From: an uncultured Streptococcus sp.
GTDB taxonomy: Bacteria; Bacillota; Bacilli; Lactobacillales; Streptococcaceae
Length of the DNA stretch: 54,800 bases
Direction of reading: 5' to 3'
Assembly: GCA_934196125.1 (NCBI GenBank)
Contig: CAKPVT010000005.1
Span: 1 to 54,800 of the forward strand
Position 1 is the first letter of the stretch. Every line of letters begins with the position of its first letter. Under the pieces are notes generated by a model, which saw only the letters and a list, made by a program, of their open reading frames with translations, had not been told where the DNA came from and made no database searches. Both the position numbers and the translations under genes were made by a program. Of this stretch, positions 17,678 to 27,198 are shown in pieces.

Positions 17678-18990
17678 GTGAGACTTTAGTATCAGTTTTA
17701 GTAACTTGTTATAACCATGAAAAATACATTGAACAGTGTTTAAGAAGTATATTTAACCAAACTCATTATAATATTGAATTAATTGTATTAAATGATGGGT
17801 CAACAGATAATTCAGATCAGGTTATTAAGGAAACTCTTAAAGATTCTCCTTATAACAAAACTCATTATTTCGTTCATGACAATTCAGGAGTGGTAAGAAC
17901 CAGAAATAAGGGTTTACAATTAATAAATGGTGATTTTTTTCTTTTTGTAGATAGTGATGATTATCTTGAAAAAAATTATGTTTCAGAATTATTGTACAGT
18001 CTTGAAAATAACGATGCTGATATTGCATATTGTAACTTAGTAAACCCTGAAAACGGTGCTGTGGTATTGCAAGCTAGAGAGTTTGACTTAAATACATTCT
18101 TAGTCGGTAATTATATTTCGTCGACTTCATTAGTTAGAACGTCTGTTTTAGGTGACGTAAAATATGATGATAGAATAAAACAACTTGAGGATTATGATTT
18201 CTTTTTAAATCTTGTTTTAGTAAGAAATGCGAAACCTATTGCTAATCATAGTACGTTTTTAAATTATCGAGTCTTTGATATTTCACGCTCAGCAAGAGGT
18301 GACCTTCTAAAATTCTATGAAGCATATATTTATATATTGACTAAGTATCAGGCAATTGCCAGCGATGAAATAGAACGTGCAATTGGTATTCACTTTGATA
18401 AAAATATTAATTTAGCTTTTGAAAATCAATATGTAAAAATCTATTATATTGCTGAAGGTGAAAATTTTAGCGGAGATAAGGTTCTTAAATATAAGTTTGA
18501 AGAGAAGGGATGCGTAGTATTCAATCTTCCAGAAGCAGTAACTACAGTTAGAGTTGATTTATCTGAGTTACCTAGTTTTTATAAGCGAGTTGCTTTGATT
18601 AGTCAGGAATCTGATACAGAAATTTTATCAAGTTACTCAAATGGTGATATCATTGGAAATTATGTTATGTTTAAAGGTTATGATCCTCAATTGATTTATG
18701 ATGTTTCTACATCCAGTCAAAAAACTTTTAAACTAATTTATGAAATGTTTAATTTAGATGATATTAATCGTGAGGATTATATTGCTAAAGTTCTCTCTCG
18801 AGATTTGTCACATTTACAAAAAGAAGTTAGAGAATTGGAAGCGTATAGAGTAAAATTTAAACAAGTAAATGATGAAAGACACTATTATAAGCGAGAATTA
18901 GAGAAAATGGTTGTCGCCTATAACTCTGTTACGCATTCACGTCGTTGGAAAATTCCAACAGCAATCATCAACTTTTTTAGGAGAAAATAA
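17674..18990 (+). CDS. rgpE: Glycosyltransferase family 2, in the rgpE position
   Basis: Cytoplasmic GT2 enzyme of 438 residues. The first 220 residues are a standard GT-A domain: SVLVTCYNHEKYIEQCLRSI, VLNDGSTDNSDQVI and FLFVDSDDYLEKNYV with the DXD motif. The rest is not recognised; residues about 370-425 look like a coiled coil rich in Glu, Lys and Arg. In S. mutans rgpE occupies this place and is needed for side-chain sugar addition, so the symbol follows position and family, not a close match I can verify. Such genes vary between serotypes. It ends one base into rgpF. Confidence 0.75.
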   Translation: MSETLVSVLVTCYNHEKYIEQCLRSIFNQTHYNIELIVLNDGSTDNSDQVIKETLKDSPYNKTHYFVHDNSGVVRTRNKGLQLINGDFFLFVDSDDYLEKNYVSELLYSLENNDADIAYCNLVNPENGAVVLQAREFDLNTFLVGNYISSTSLVRTSVLGDVKYDDRIKQLEDYDFFLNLVLVRNAKPIANHSTFLNYRVFDISRSARGDLLKFYEAYIYILTKYQAIASDEIERAIGIHFDKNINLAFENQYVKIYYIAEGENFSGDKVLKYKFEEKGCVVFNLPEAVTTVRVDLSELPSFYKRVALISQESDTEILSSYSNGDIIGNYVMFKGYDPQLIYDVSTSSQKTFKLIYEMFNLDDINREDYIAKVLSRDLSHLQKEVRELEAYRVKFKQVNDERHYYKRELEKMVVAYNSVTHSRRWKIPTAIINFFRRK

Positions 18991-20768
18991 TGAAACGTTT
19001 ATTATTGTACGTCCATTTTTATAAGTACAATCGTGTTAGTTCGCATGTTTATTATCAATTGACAAAAATGCGTCCACTTTTTTCTAAAGTAGTATTCATC
19101 TCAAATAGTTCAATTAATGAGCAAGATTATCATAAAATAGTCGAACTTCGATTAATGGATCAGTTTATCCAAAGAGAAAATATTGGTTTTGATTTTGCTG
19201 CTTGGCGTGATGGTATGACTGCAGTTGGATTTGAAGAGCTGGCTACTTATGATTCTGTCACAATTATGAATGATACGTGTTTCGGTCCGTTGTGGGATAT
19301 TAAAGATTACTATCTTGAGTATGAGAGTGATGATAGTGTTGATTTCTGGGGGCTAACAAATAACCGTGCTACTCCTAAATCTCGCTATACTCAAGGTTTT
19401 CGCGAGCATATTCAAAGTTATTTTATTACATTTAAAAAATCTGTTATTGTTTCTCCAGAGTTTAAAAATTTTTGGGAAAATGTGAAAAACTATACCAATG
19501 TTCAAGATGTTATTGATAACTACGAAACACAAGTAACGACAAAATTCTTGGATGCAGGATTTAAATATAAAGTCATTTTTAATACTGTAAATGAAGATGC
19601 AAGTCACATGTTACACGCTGATTTTTCCTTTTATCATCCAACGGCAATTTTAAGTCATAGAGTGCCGTTTATTAAAGTTAAGGCAATTGATAATAATCAG
19701 CATATTACTCCGTATCTTTTAGATGAGATTGCTAAACAATCGGACTATCCAGTAGATTTGATTGTTTCACATATGTCTGAAATTAATTTTCCTGATTTTA
19801 AATATCTTTTAGCGCGAAAATATGTTCAGACAGCAGCACCTGTTTCTTTATCAGATAAGAAAATAGCGGTGCATCTTCATGTCTTTTATGTTGATTTGTT
19901 AGAAGATTTCTTAGGAGCATTTAAAAATTTCCATTTTGCCTATGATTTATTCATTACAACTGATAATGATACTAAAAAATCGGAAATTGAAGCTATTTTA
20001 AATCAGAATGCTAAAAATGCTCGTATTTTTGTAACAGGTAATATTGGTCGTGATATTTTGCCAATGTTGAAATTAAAAGAGTATTTGTCAGAGTACGATT
20101 ATATTGGGCATTTCCATACTAAAAAATCTAAAGAAGCTGATTTTTGGGCAGGAGAATCATGGCGCAATGAATTAATTGATATGCTTATCAAGCCAGCTGA
20201 TAATATTCTTGCTAATTTTGCAAATGATAAATTAGGTCTTGTTATTGCAGATATCCCAACTTTCTTTAGATACAATAAAATTGTAGATGCTTGGAATGAG
20301 CATTTAATTGCACCTGAAATGAATGATTTGTGGCAAAAAATGGGTATGACGAAAACTATTGATTTTAATAATTTCCATACCTTTGTCATGAGCTATGGTA
20401 CTTTTGTTTGGTTTAAGTACGATGCTTTGAAACCACTATTTGAGTTGAATCTAACGGATAATGATGTTCCAGCTGAACCATTACCTCAAAATTCTATTTT
20501 ACATGCTATCGAACGCCTTCTTGTCTATATTGCCTGGAATGAACACTATGATTTTAGAATTTCTAAAAATCCAATTGATATAACACCGTTTGTGGATAAT
20601 AAACTCTATAACGAGCGCGGAGATAGTGCACCACATACCTATGTTGATTTCACACATATGGGTGGTATTAAAGGTGCTTTCAAATATATTTTTGTCGGAC
20701 CAGCTAGAGCTGTTAAATATATTATAAAAAGAACTCTGGAGAAAATGACGCATGAAAGAAAAGGTTAA
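18990..20768 (+). CDS. rgpF: Rhamnan synthesis protein RgpF
   Basis: RgpF/GacG family protein, 592 residues, required for rhamnan chain elongation. The typical start MKRLLLYVHFYKYNRVSSHV is present, with ENIGFDFAAWRDGM, NDTCFGPL, and in the second half KIAVHLHVFYVDLLEDFL, GNIGRDILPML and DYIGHFHTKKS. These repeated motifs indicate two related glycosyltransferase-like halves. It has no predicted membrane span and works on the cytoplasmic face. It overlaps the following transferase gene by 17 bases. Confidence 0.93.
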   Translation: MKRLLLYVHFYKYNRVSSHVYYQLTKMRPLFSKVVFISNSSINEQDYHKIVELRLMDQFIQRENIGFDFAAWRDGMTAVGFEELATYDSVTIMNDTCFGPLWDIKDYYLEYESDDSVDFWGLTNNRATPKSRYTQGFREHIQSYFITFKKSVIVSPEFKNFWENVKNYTNVQDVIDNYETQVTTKFLDAGFKYKVIFNTVNEDASHMLHADFSFYHPTAILSHRVPFIKVKAIDNNQHITPYLLDEIAKQSDYPVDLIVSHMSEINFPDFKYLLARKYVQTAAPVSLSDKKIAVHLHVFYVDLLEDFLGAFKNFHFAYDLFITTDNDTKKSEIEAILNQNAKNARIFVTGNIGRDILPMLKLKEYLSEYDYIGHFHTKKSKEADFWAGESWRNELIDMLIKPADNILANFANDKLGLVIADIPTFFRYNKIVDAWNEHLIAPEMNDLWQKMGMTKTIDFNNFHTFVMSYGTFVWFKYDALKPLFELNLTDNDVPAEPLPQNSILHAIERLLVYIAWNEHYDFRISKNPIDITPFVDNKLYNERGDSAPHTYVDFTHMGGIKGAFKYIFVGPARAVKYIIKRTLEKMTHERKG

Positions 20769-23241
20769 GAATGCTTTTTTAGAGGTTAATTGGCTAAAAA
20801 TCCTACATTTCATACTTTTATTCATATTTTTATTTTATATCAATTTTTCCCTTATTAATTTTTCCTTGTTAAGGGAACAAATTAGCAACTTACCAAATCA
20901 ATTTGTTACACTTAACATTTTTAATGTTATAGCATATATTATATCTATTTTAGGAGTAGCAATCTATTTATCAAATTATATTAAGAAACGCTTCTTTGTT
21001 GAATTAATAAGTGGTTATGTGATTTATTCGTTAGTCTCTTATTTTTTAGTTGTTACAAGAAATTTAAATAATGATGGATTTATTTGGTGGCATTTTTTTA
21101 AGAATGATTTTTTACAATACTCTTTTTTGCCAACAATCATCCTCATTGTAGGTCTAGCGACTCTGATTTTTCATATTTCTAATAGACTACAATTAAAAGA
21201 AAAGATAGATGGTTTCTTAGTTGAATTTGACTACTATCCAGCGATTTCTATTGGTCTTATCGCTTCACTAGCACTTAATGATAATCTATTTTTGGATATG
21301 ATGTCAGAGAAAGTCGCAGATTTCATAGAAAAAGGAAACTACATTGATTATCTTTTAAATGTTGCAGGAAGTGTAGCGATAACATTAATTTTGAGTTGTC
21401 TTTTGGTTTATTTTGTTTTAAATTCATATACACCGTTGAAAGAAAATAGACCTAATTATGCTATTGTTGTTGTGCTAAGTTTCTTTTTAGCTCTAGTGTT
21501 TAATTATTTATTTCAATATGGTATCAAAAGTGATGGCGCAGTACTAGATCGTTATATTTTTCCTTCAGCAACGCTATTTCAGATAGTAGTCATTGCTTTA
21601 TTTAATTTGCTCCTTTATATGATTGTTAATCATATTTTACGTACAACGACTTTTATTATTATTTTAGATATTATAATTACTGTTGCAAATAGTATAAAAT
21701 TTAGTATGCGTAATGAGCCATTGTTGTTCAGCGATTTAAGTTGGATAAAAGAGATTAGACTGGTAATTTCTTATATTGATGTGACTCTAATTTTTTATTC
21801 TTTAATTGGTTTGGCAATAACAGTAGTGATCTTCTACATATTTAGAAATCAATTACTTAGAGGAGTGATTACAAAAAAATGGAAGGTGCGTTTAGCAACT
21901 ATTGTCGGTATTTTAGCACTTTTTAGCTATGTATTTGCTGTATTTCTTCAACAAGAAGATGGTGATATAGCTGAAAATATACCAGTATTATCTAAATTAA
22001 ATAACTATGAAAATATAGAATGGATGGGGCAAGAAACGGTTGCACGTAATCGTTCTTTAATGTTTGTTTGGTTAAAACAAATGACTTCGAAAAAAATGGA
22101 GAAACCTGAGGAGTATAGTAAAGAAAAGATTGAAAAAATTGTAAAAAAATATACTCATAAGGCTCAAGTTATCAATGCTTCTCGAAAAAACAATATTTCA
22201 GATCAAACGGTTATTTATGTTTTAAGTGAAAGTTTTTCTGATCCAAGTCGGATTTCAAATGTGAATTTAACAACTGATCCAATTCCAGTAATTCGTTCAG
22301 TTAAAGAGTCCACGACTAGTGGATTAATGAAATCAGATGGCTATGGTGGTGGAACAGCTAATTTGGAATTTGAAACATTAACAGGTTTACCAATGTATAA
22401 TCTTTCAAGTTCAGTTTCTACATTGTATACAGATGTTGTACCACAGATGACCTATTTTCCTTCAATTAGCGATTCGTACTCTTCAAAAGATAAATATACT
22501 ATTCATTTAGGAGATGCCGCAACATATTCACGAAAAGAAGTGTACCGTAAACTTGGTTTTGATACATTTATTGCTGAGAGTAATGGAACTGAAAGGGCAA
22601 AATATTTGGAACATTATGGTGTATATCCGAGTGATGCTTCAACTTATCAAACTGTCCTAGATAATATTGATGAGAGTAAGAATCAATTCTTTTCAGTGAT
22701 AACATACCAAAATCATGCACCATGGAATTTAGATGAAGAATCTGAAGTAGGGGGATCTGGTGAAGGATTTTCACCTGGTGAGAATTATTACATGGATAAT
22801 TATGCCAAATTACTGTATCAAACAGACCAAGCTACTCAATTGTGGCTACAGGAATTATCGCAAATTGACACAAAAATTACAGTTGTTTTCTATGGAGACC
22901 ACTTACCTGGCTTCTATCCACAAGAATCATTTATCGACAATCCTGCCGGACGATATCAAACAGATTATTTTATTTGGAGTAATTATTCAACGGACGTATT
23001 ATCATATCCTCTGGTTAATTCAAGTGATTTTCCGGCTGAGTTATTAGCAGTAACAAACTCAAAAGTCTCTCCATATTATGCTTTGTTAACTGAAGTTCTT
23101 GAGAATGCTAGTGTTGATAAGGAAAAATTAACTACTGAACAAGAAAAAATAGCAAATGATTTAAAACTTGTTGAGTATGATATGGTTTCAGGCAAAGGAT
23201 ACTTGAAGTCATATAAATCTTTTTTTAAGGTGACTAATTAA
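20752..23241 (+). CDS. GacH-like glycerol-phosphate transferase of the wall polysaccharide
   Basis: 829-residue LTA-synthase-superfamily membrane enzyme. About ten hydrophobic spans fill roughly the first 410 residues; the extracellular sulfatase-like domain follows, with YVLSESFSDPS (metal Glu), GGGTANLEFETLTG (catalytic Thr near residue 534), NHAPWN and VFYGDHLPGFYP. In group A Streptococcus the gene just after rgpF (gacH) adds glycerol phosphate to polysaccharide side chains, and position and architecture agree here. A GGAGAAAA site inside the rgpF end serves the ATG. It differs from the stand-alone LtaS gene later in the window, whose active-site motif is GKTSDAE. Confidence 0.85.
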   Translation: MKEKVKNAFLEVNWLKILHFILLFIFLFYINFSLINFSLLREQISNLPNQFVTLNIFNVIAYIISILGVAIYLSNYIKKRFFVELISGYVIYSLVSYFLVVTRNLNNDGFIWWHFFKNDFLQYSFLPTIILIVGLATLIFHISNRLQLKEKIDGFLVEFDYYPAISIGLIASLALNDNLFLDMMSEKVADFIEKGNYIDYLLNVAGSVAITLILSCLLVYFVLNSYTPLKENRPNYAIVVVLSFFLALVFNYLFQYGIKSDGAVLDRYIFPSATLFQIVVIALFNLLLYMIVNHILRTTTFIIILDIIITVANSIKFSMRNEPLLFSDLSWIKEIRLVISYIDVTLIFYSLIGLAITVVIFYIFRNQLLRGVITKKWKVRLATIVGILALFSYVFAVFLQQEDGDIAENIPVLSKLNNYENIEWMGQETVARNRSLMFVWLKQMTSKKMEKPEEYSKEKIEKIVKKYTHKAQVINASRKNNISDQTVIYVLSESFSDPSRISNVNLTTDPIPVIRSVKESTTSGLMKSDGYGGGTANLEFETLTGLPMYNLSSSVSTLYTDVVPQMTYFPSISDSYSSKDKYTIHLGDAATYSRKEVYRKLGFDTFIAESNGTERAKYLEHYGVYPSDASTYQTVLDNIDESKNQFFSVITYQNHAPWNLDEESEVGGSGEGFSPGENYYMDNYAKLLYQTDQATQLWLQELSQIDTKITVVFYGDHLPGFYPQESFIDNPAGRYQTDYFIWSNYSTDVLSYPLVNSSDFPAELLAVTNSKVSPYYALLTEVLENASVDKEKLTTEQEKIANDLKLVEYDMVSGKGYLKSYKSFFKVTN

Positions 23242-23243
23242 TT

Positions 23244-24476
23244 ATGAAAATGAAAAAATTTATTTTACCACTCTACTATGCTTTTATAAGCTTCTTATTC
23301 ACGTTAGAGTCTATTATTTATATTAATGATGCCGGAGATCAGACTAGCTTTGCTCATATGGCTCAAAAATTTGGCTTTTTTGAATTTGCTATTTATCGCT
23401 ATAAAACATGGTCAAGTAGATTGTTGATTGAATCAGTTACAATGTTTATGTCAAATCATTATTTGCTATTTAAAGTAACTATGCTTATTTCTGTAGCAAT
23501 TTTTTTCTATTGTTTTAATGGAATTTTTCTAAAAGAAGAGAAGTACAGAAAATTACAATTTGTATCGCCTGTTATTTTCCTACTTTCTTTTCCAAGTTTG
23601 TTTTTCACAAGTGCTGGTTTGATTGCAACAGTTACTAATTATCTTTTTCCAATGATTGCCTTTGTTATTGCATGGTATTGTATTTTACAAAAGAAACGCT
23701 TATATATTTTGGTATCTCTACTATTTTTTATTTTTGCTTGCATGCAAGAACAGTTTACTGTTTATGGATTTATTTTATCTATCTATTTATTCATTAAGTC
23801 ATATTTAGATAATCGAAGAGTAGATAAAAATTATTTGATTGCAACCATTGTATCTTTTGTAGGGATTGTTTCTGCTTTACTATCACCAGGAACTGCTAAT
23901 CGTGTACTTTATGAATCAAAACTATGGTATCCTGACTTTGAAAATCTATCTTTTCCTATAAAGGTTATCAAAGGATATTTAGAGACTAATCGTGTATTAT
24001 TTGTTACTTCTGAGTTGAATATTGTTTTTCTTTTCCTTTGTTTGCTTATTGTGGCTACGATTGTTAAAAAACAATATTTTTTAGCTTTTATTTCAGGAAC
24101 AATTATTTACACTATTATTATTCATAGATTTGGTATAAGTAATTTGTTGACTGCTGTTCAAAGAATTATTGATGACCAAAATGATAGGTCTGATACAAGT
24201 TGCTTTAGTATAAAAGAAAATCTTTATTTATTAGTCCTATACACTTTAATTTTATGTGTAATCGGAGTGATTGTATTCTTAATTTTTAAAGAGTGGAAAG
24301 ATGGTTTGACGGCTATTGTTATTTTAGCAGCTGGATATGCTGCACGAATGACAGTATCATTATCACCAACTATTTATGCTTCAGGTGTTAGAACATATAC
24401 TCCTCTAATTTTTTCATTATTAATTGTTATTTTAATGATTGTGAAGGAAATATATTTTGATTTTAAAAAAATATAA
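23244..24476 (+). CDS. Multi-span membrane protein, DUF6056-like, possible GT-C enzyme
   Basis: 410 residues with about eleven hydrophobic spans and no soluble domain. The loop after the first span reads ESIIYINDAGDQTSFAHMA; an acidic motif at this place is usual in GT-C glycosyltransferases that use polyprenyl-phosphate sugars. I recognise it only as DUF6056-like and cannot assign a reaction. It starts three bases after the GacH-like gene, so it belongs to the same operon and probably serves polymer decoration. It could instead be a flippase-like subunit. Confidence 0.65.
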   Translation: MKMKKFILPLYYAFISFLFTLESIIYINDAGDQTSFAHMAQKFGFFEFAIYRYKTWSSRLLIESVTMFMSNHYLLFKVTMLISVAIFFYCFNGIFLKEEKYRKLQFVSPVIFLLSFPSLFFTSAGLIATVTNYLFPMIAFVIAWYCILQKKRLYILVSLLFFIFACMQEQFTVYGFILSIYLFIKSYLDNRRVDKNYLIATIVSFVGIVSALLSPGTANRVLYESKLWYPDFENLSFPIKVIKGYLETNRVLFVTSELNIVFLFLCLLIVATIVKKQYFLAFISGTIIYTIIIHRFGISNLLTAVQRIIDDQNDRSDTSCFSIKENLYLLVLYTLILCVIGVIVFLIFKEWKDGLTAIVILAAGYAARMTVSLSPTIYASGVRTYTPLIFSLLIVILMIVKEIYFDFKKI

Positions 24477-24541
24477 TTCAATTAGAGAGAAGGAAAATGT
24501 AGCAATTTGAAGTTTTTAACTTTTTTATAAGGAGAAGTCTT

Positions 24542-26071
24542 TTGAAATTTCTTGTCTTTTTAGGAGAAAAAGTCATCCTTGTGTGGTCATTCTTGTTATT
24601 TTTACTTTTAGGAATATCAAGTATTTTAGTAAGAACTAATATGCCGATGGATGGTTCTGAACTATCAAATATGCAAACAAATGGAATAGTTTTTTTCATT
24701 AGCTTAGCTGTTTTTCTTGTTTTGTTGTATTTTTTGTGTTCGTTAGTTTTTATTAAAGAATCTTACTTATTTATTTTTGGAACTATTTTTTATCTTATCT
24801 TTGGGGTTTATTTGATTCTTCATCAAAACGATGTGCTTCGCCATGATGCTTTAGCTGTTTTGGAGGCGGCTAAAGCATTGAATAATGGTGATTTTCAAAT
24901 TTTGACGGATGTTTCGGGGTATCTTCACAAATATCCCCATCAACTTGGTTTGGTTAGCTTTGAACGTTTAATTTTGACGCTGTTTGGTGAGGCGAATGTT
25001 AAGGTATTTTTCATTTTAAATTTACTGATGGCAATAGCTGATAATTTCTTTCTTTGGAAAATAACTCGGCGTTTATTTAAAAAAGAAAGTATTTCAAAAT
25101 TAGTTATTCTATTATCATTCGTCTTTTTCTCACACCTTTTCAATATTTTATTTGTTTATGGATTAACTTATGCTCTTTTCTTTGCAATTATAGGACTTTA
25201 TTTTTTACAAATTTACTTTGAAAAAAGAACATGGTTCACGTTAATATTAAGCATTGTTTTTTTGACACTATCAGATATTATTAGGAATAATTATATTATT
25301 TTAATAGCATCTATCCTTATTGTTTTAACATTAGATTTTCTTCGCAATAAAGCTAAGAAGAATTTAGCGTTTATAGTTATTCTGTTATTTTCAATTTTTG
25401 CAAGTAATCATGCGATATCTGGTTATTATAAAAATTTAGCTAACACATCAAATCTAGAAGGAGAACCCAAAATAGCTTGGATAGCAATGGGATTGAATGA
25501 CACTCCGCTTTATAATCGTGTTGCTGGTTGGTACGATGCGTATGTTGAAAATGTTTATAATGAGTATAATGGAGATAGTGAAGATATCGAAAAGGCAAGT
25601 GAAGAACAGATTACTAGCCGAATCAATTACATGATTAAGCATCCTAAATACGCATGGAATTTCTTCAAGAATAAATTTCTTTCAACGTGGACAGATAGTC
25701 TGTTTGAATCTATTTGGTCTGGTCCAGTTACTAAGATGCCTGTTGAAGGTCAGAAAATTACTGGGCGTTTAATGGACAGTATTTATCATGGGAAAACAAT
25801 CTATAAGCTACTGTATTATTTTTCAGCATTATTATTGGTTGTGATATATTTGAGTGTTATTCCAAGCATTTTTAGTCAATTCATTCAAAAGAAGTCGGTC
25901 AATCTTTATCTTTTAATTCCTTTAATTTATCTATCTGGTGGTTTTATTTTTCACCTTATTTGGGAAACGAAGAGTCAGTATGTGTACCCATATGTATATC
26001 TATTGTTACCATTATCTGCTTTTGGACTAGATTATATTACAACATATGTAAAGGAATTAAGAACTTCTTAA
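24542..26071 (+). CDS. GT-C/GT39-like membrane glycosyltransferase candidate
   Basis: 509-residue protein with about twelve membrane spans. After the third span the loop HQNDVLRHDALAVLEAAKAL contains Asp residues where GT-C enzymes bind the metal or lipid donor, and the long extracellular loop near residues 290-400 contains WIAMGLNDTPLYNR. The start is TTG with AAGGAG nine bases upstream; no ATG fits. It lies between a DUF6056-like protein and a polyprenyl-phosphate glycosyltransferase and is the best candidate to move the lipid-linked sugar onto the rhamnan outside the cell, like GacL or SccM by role. Function is inferred. Confidence 0.68.
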   Translation: MKFLVFLGEKVILVWSFLLFLLLGISSILVRTNMPMDGSELSNMQTNGIVFFISLAVFLVLLYFLCSLVFIKESYLFIFGTIFYLIFGVYLILHQNDVLRHDALAVLEAAKALNNGDFQILTDVSGYLHKYPHQLGLVSFERLILTLFGEANVKVFFILNLLMAIADNFFLWKITRRLFKKESISKLVILLSFVFFSHLFNILFVYGLTYALFFAIIGLYFLQIYFEKRTWFTLILSIVFLTLSDIIRNNYIILIASILIVLTLDFLRNKAKKNLAFIVILLFSIFASNHAISGYYKNLANTSNLEGEPKIAWIAMGLNDTPLYNRVAGWYDAYVENVYNEYNGDSEDIEKASEEQITSRINYMIKHPKYAWNFFKNKFLSTWTDSLFESIWSGPVTKMPVEGQKITGRLMDSIYHGKTIYKLLYYFSALLLVVIYLSVIPSIFSQFIQKKSVNLYLLIPLIYLSGGFIFHLIWETKSQYVYPYVYLLLPLSAFGLDYITTYVKELRTS

Positions 26072-26082
26072 TTTATAGTAGT

Positions 26083-26116
26083 AAAAAATGATGGAAATAT
26101 ACTTTCCTCATTTTTT
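26083..26116 (+). terminator. Terminator at the end of the rgp/side-chain operon
   Basis: AAAAAATGATGGAAA (from 26083) pairs with TTTCCTCATTTTTT (to 26116) with one bulged T and a short loop, ending in six T. Confidence 0.8.
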
Positions 26117-26128
26117 GTAAAAACTTTA

Positions 26129-26137
26129 TGATATACT
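26129..26137 (+). promoter_or_regulatory. Extended -10 promoter of the polyprenyl-phosphate glycosyltransferase gene
   Basis: TGATATACT, extended -10 with a near-consensus hexamer, lies directly behind the terminator and 50 bases before the start codon. Confidence 0.65.
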
Positions 26138-26186
26138 AGGAAACGTAAGAAGTGTAAAACCAGCTTGTGAAAGGATTATTATTAAG

Positions 26187-27113
26187 ATGAAAAAACTATC
26201 TATCGTTGTTCCTTGTTACAATGAGCAAGAAACAATTTACCCATTTTTGGAAGAAACTCAAAAAGTCGAGCAAAAGTTAAAAAATCATTTGGTATTTGAT
26301 TATATTTTTGTTAATGACGGTTCAAAGGATGAGACATTGAACGTATTGCGTGATGTTGCAAGTCGCTTTCCTAACGTTCATTACTTATCTTTTTCACGTA
26401 ACTTTGGAAAAGAAGCAGGGCTTCTAGCAGGACTTGAAGCTGCTGACGGTGATTTGATTACAGTTATGGATGCGGATTTACAAGATCCACCTGAGCTTTT
26501 GATTAATATGTATCAAAAGATTTTAGAGGGCTATGATGTTGTTGGAACACGTCGTGCCGACCGTAAAGGTGAACCTGTTATTCGTTCTTTCTTTTCTAAG
26601 ATGTTTTATAAAATAATAAATGCTGTTTCAGATACAGAAATGGTAGATGGTGCGCGTGATTTCCGTCTGATGACTAGACAAGTTGTTGATAGTATTTTAG
26701 AACTTGGTGAAGTCAATCGTTTTTCAAAGGGAATTTTCTCATGGGTTGGTTACGATGTGACTTACATTGCTTATGAAAATCGCGAGCGTGTCGCTGGTGA
26801 AACGTCATGGAACTTTTGGAGTTTATTAAAATACTCAATGGAAGGGTTCATCAACTTTTCTGAAGCGCCATTGAATCTTTCTTTGTGGGCTGGTGCGGTA
26901 TCATTTTTAGCATCAATTTTAGGAATTTTATTTATTATTGTTCGAAAATTGACTATCGGTGGAAGCGTTACTGGTTGGGCAAGCCTAGTTTGTATTATCT
27001 TATTCATTGGTGGTATCCAACTGCTTGCTCTTGGAATCATTGGAAAATACATTTCCAAAATTTTCCTTGAAACCAAAAAACGCCCAGTTTACATTGTAAA
27101 AGAAAAAGGGTAA
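26187..27113 (+). CDS. Polyprenyl-phosphate glycosyltransferase (GtrB/GacI/SccN type)
   Basis: GT2 enzyme of 308 residues that charges undecaprenyl phosphate with a hexose or GlcNAc on the inner membrane face. The soluble domain shows SIVVPCYNEQETI, FVNDGSKDETLNVL, SRNFGKEAGLLAGLEAADG and the diagnostic DADLQDPPE; two C-terminal spans follow (about 232-255 and 267-290) and the protein ends in a basic tail. GacI and SccN of related wall-polysaccharide loci have this form and make the donor for side chains. Here it has its own promoter behind the operon. Which sugar it uses cannot be told. Confidence 0.88.
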   Translation: MKKLSIVVPCYNEQETIYPFLEETQKVEQKLKNHLVFDYIFVNDGSKDETLNVLRDVASRFPNVHYLSFSRNFGKEAGLLAGLEAADGDLITVMDADLQDPPELLINMYQKILEGYDVVGTRRADRKGEPVIRSFFSKMFYKIINAVSDTEMVDGARDFRLMTRQVVDSILELGEVNRFSKGIFSWVGYDVTYIAYENRERVAGETSWNFWSLLKYSMEGFINFSEAPLNLSLWAGAVSFLASILGILFIIVRKLTIGGSVTGWASLVCIILFIGGIQLLALGIIGKYISKIFLETKKRPVYIVKEKG

Positions 27114-27198
27114 ATTATATTAAATAATACCAGATTTTATAGCTGTTTTTCCGAATTATATAGTGTAAACACATTATACAAAGAAGGAGAACAGCTTT

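Noticed and set aside
27157..27180. TGTAAACACATTATACA before the CHAP gene as a WalR site
   Set aside because: WalR boxes are direct repeats of TGTWAH; this is an imperfect inverted arrangement with the wrong second hexamer.
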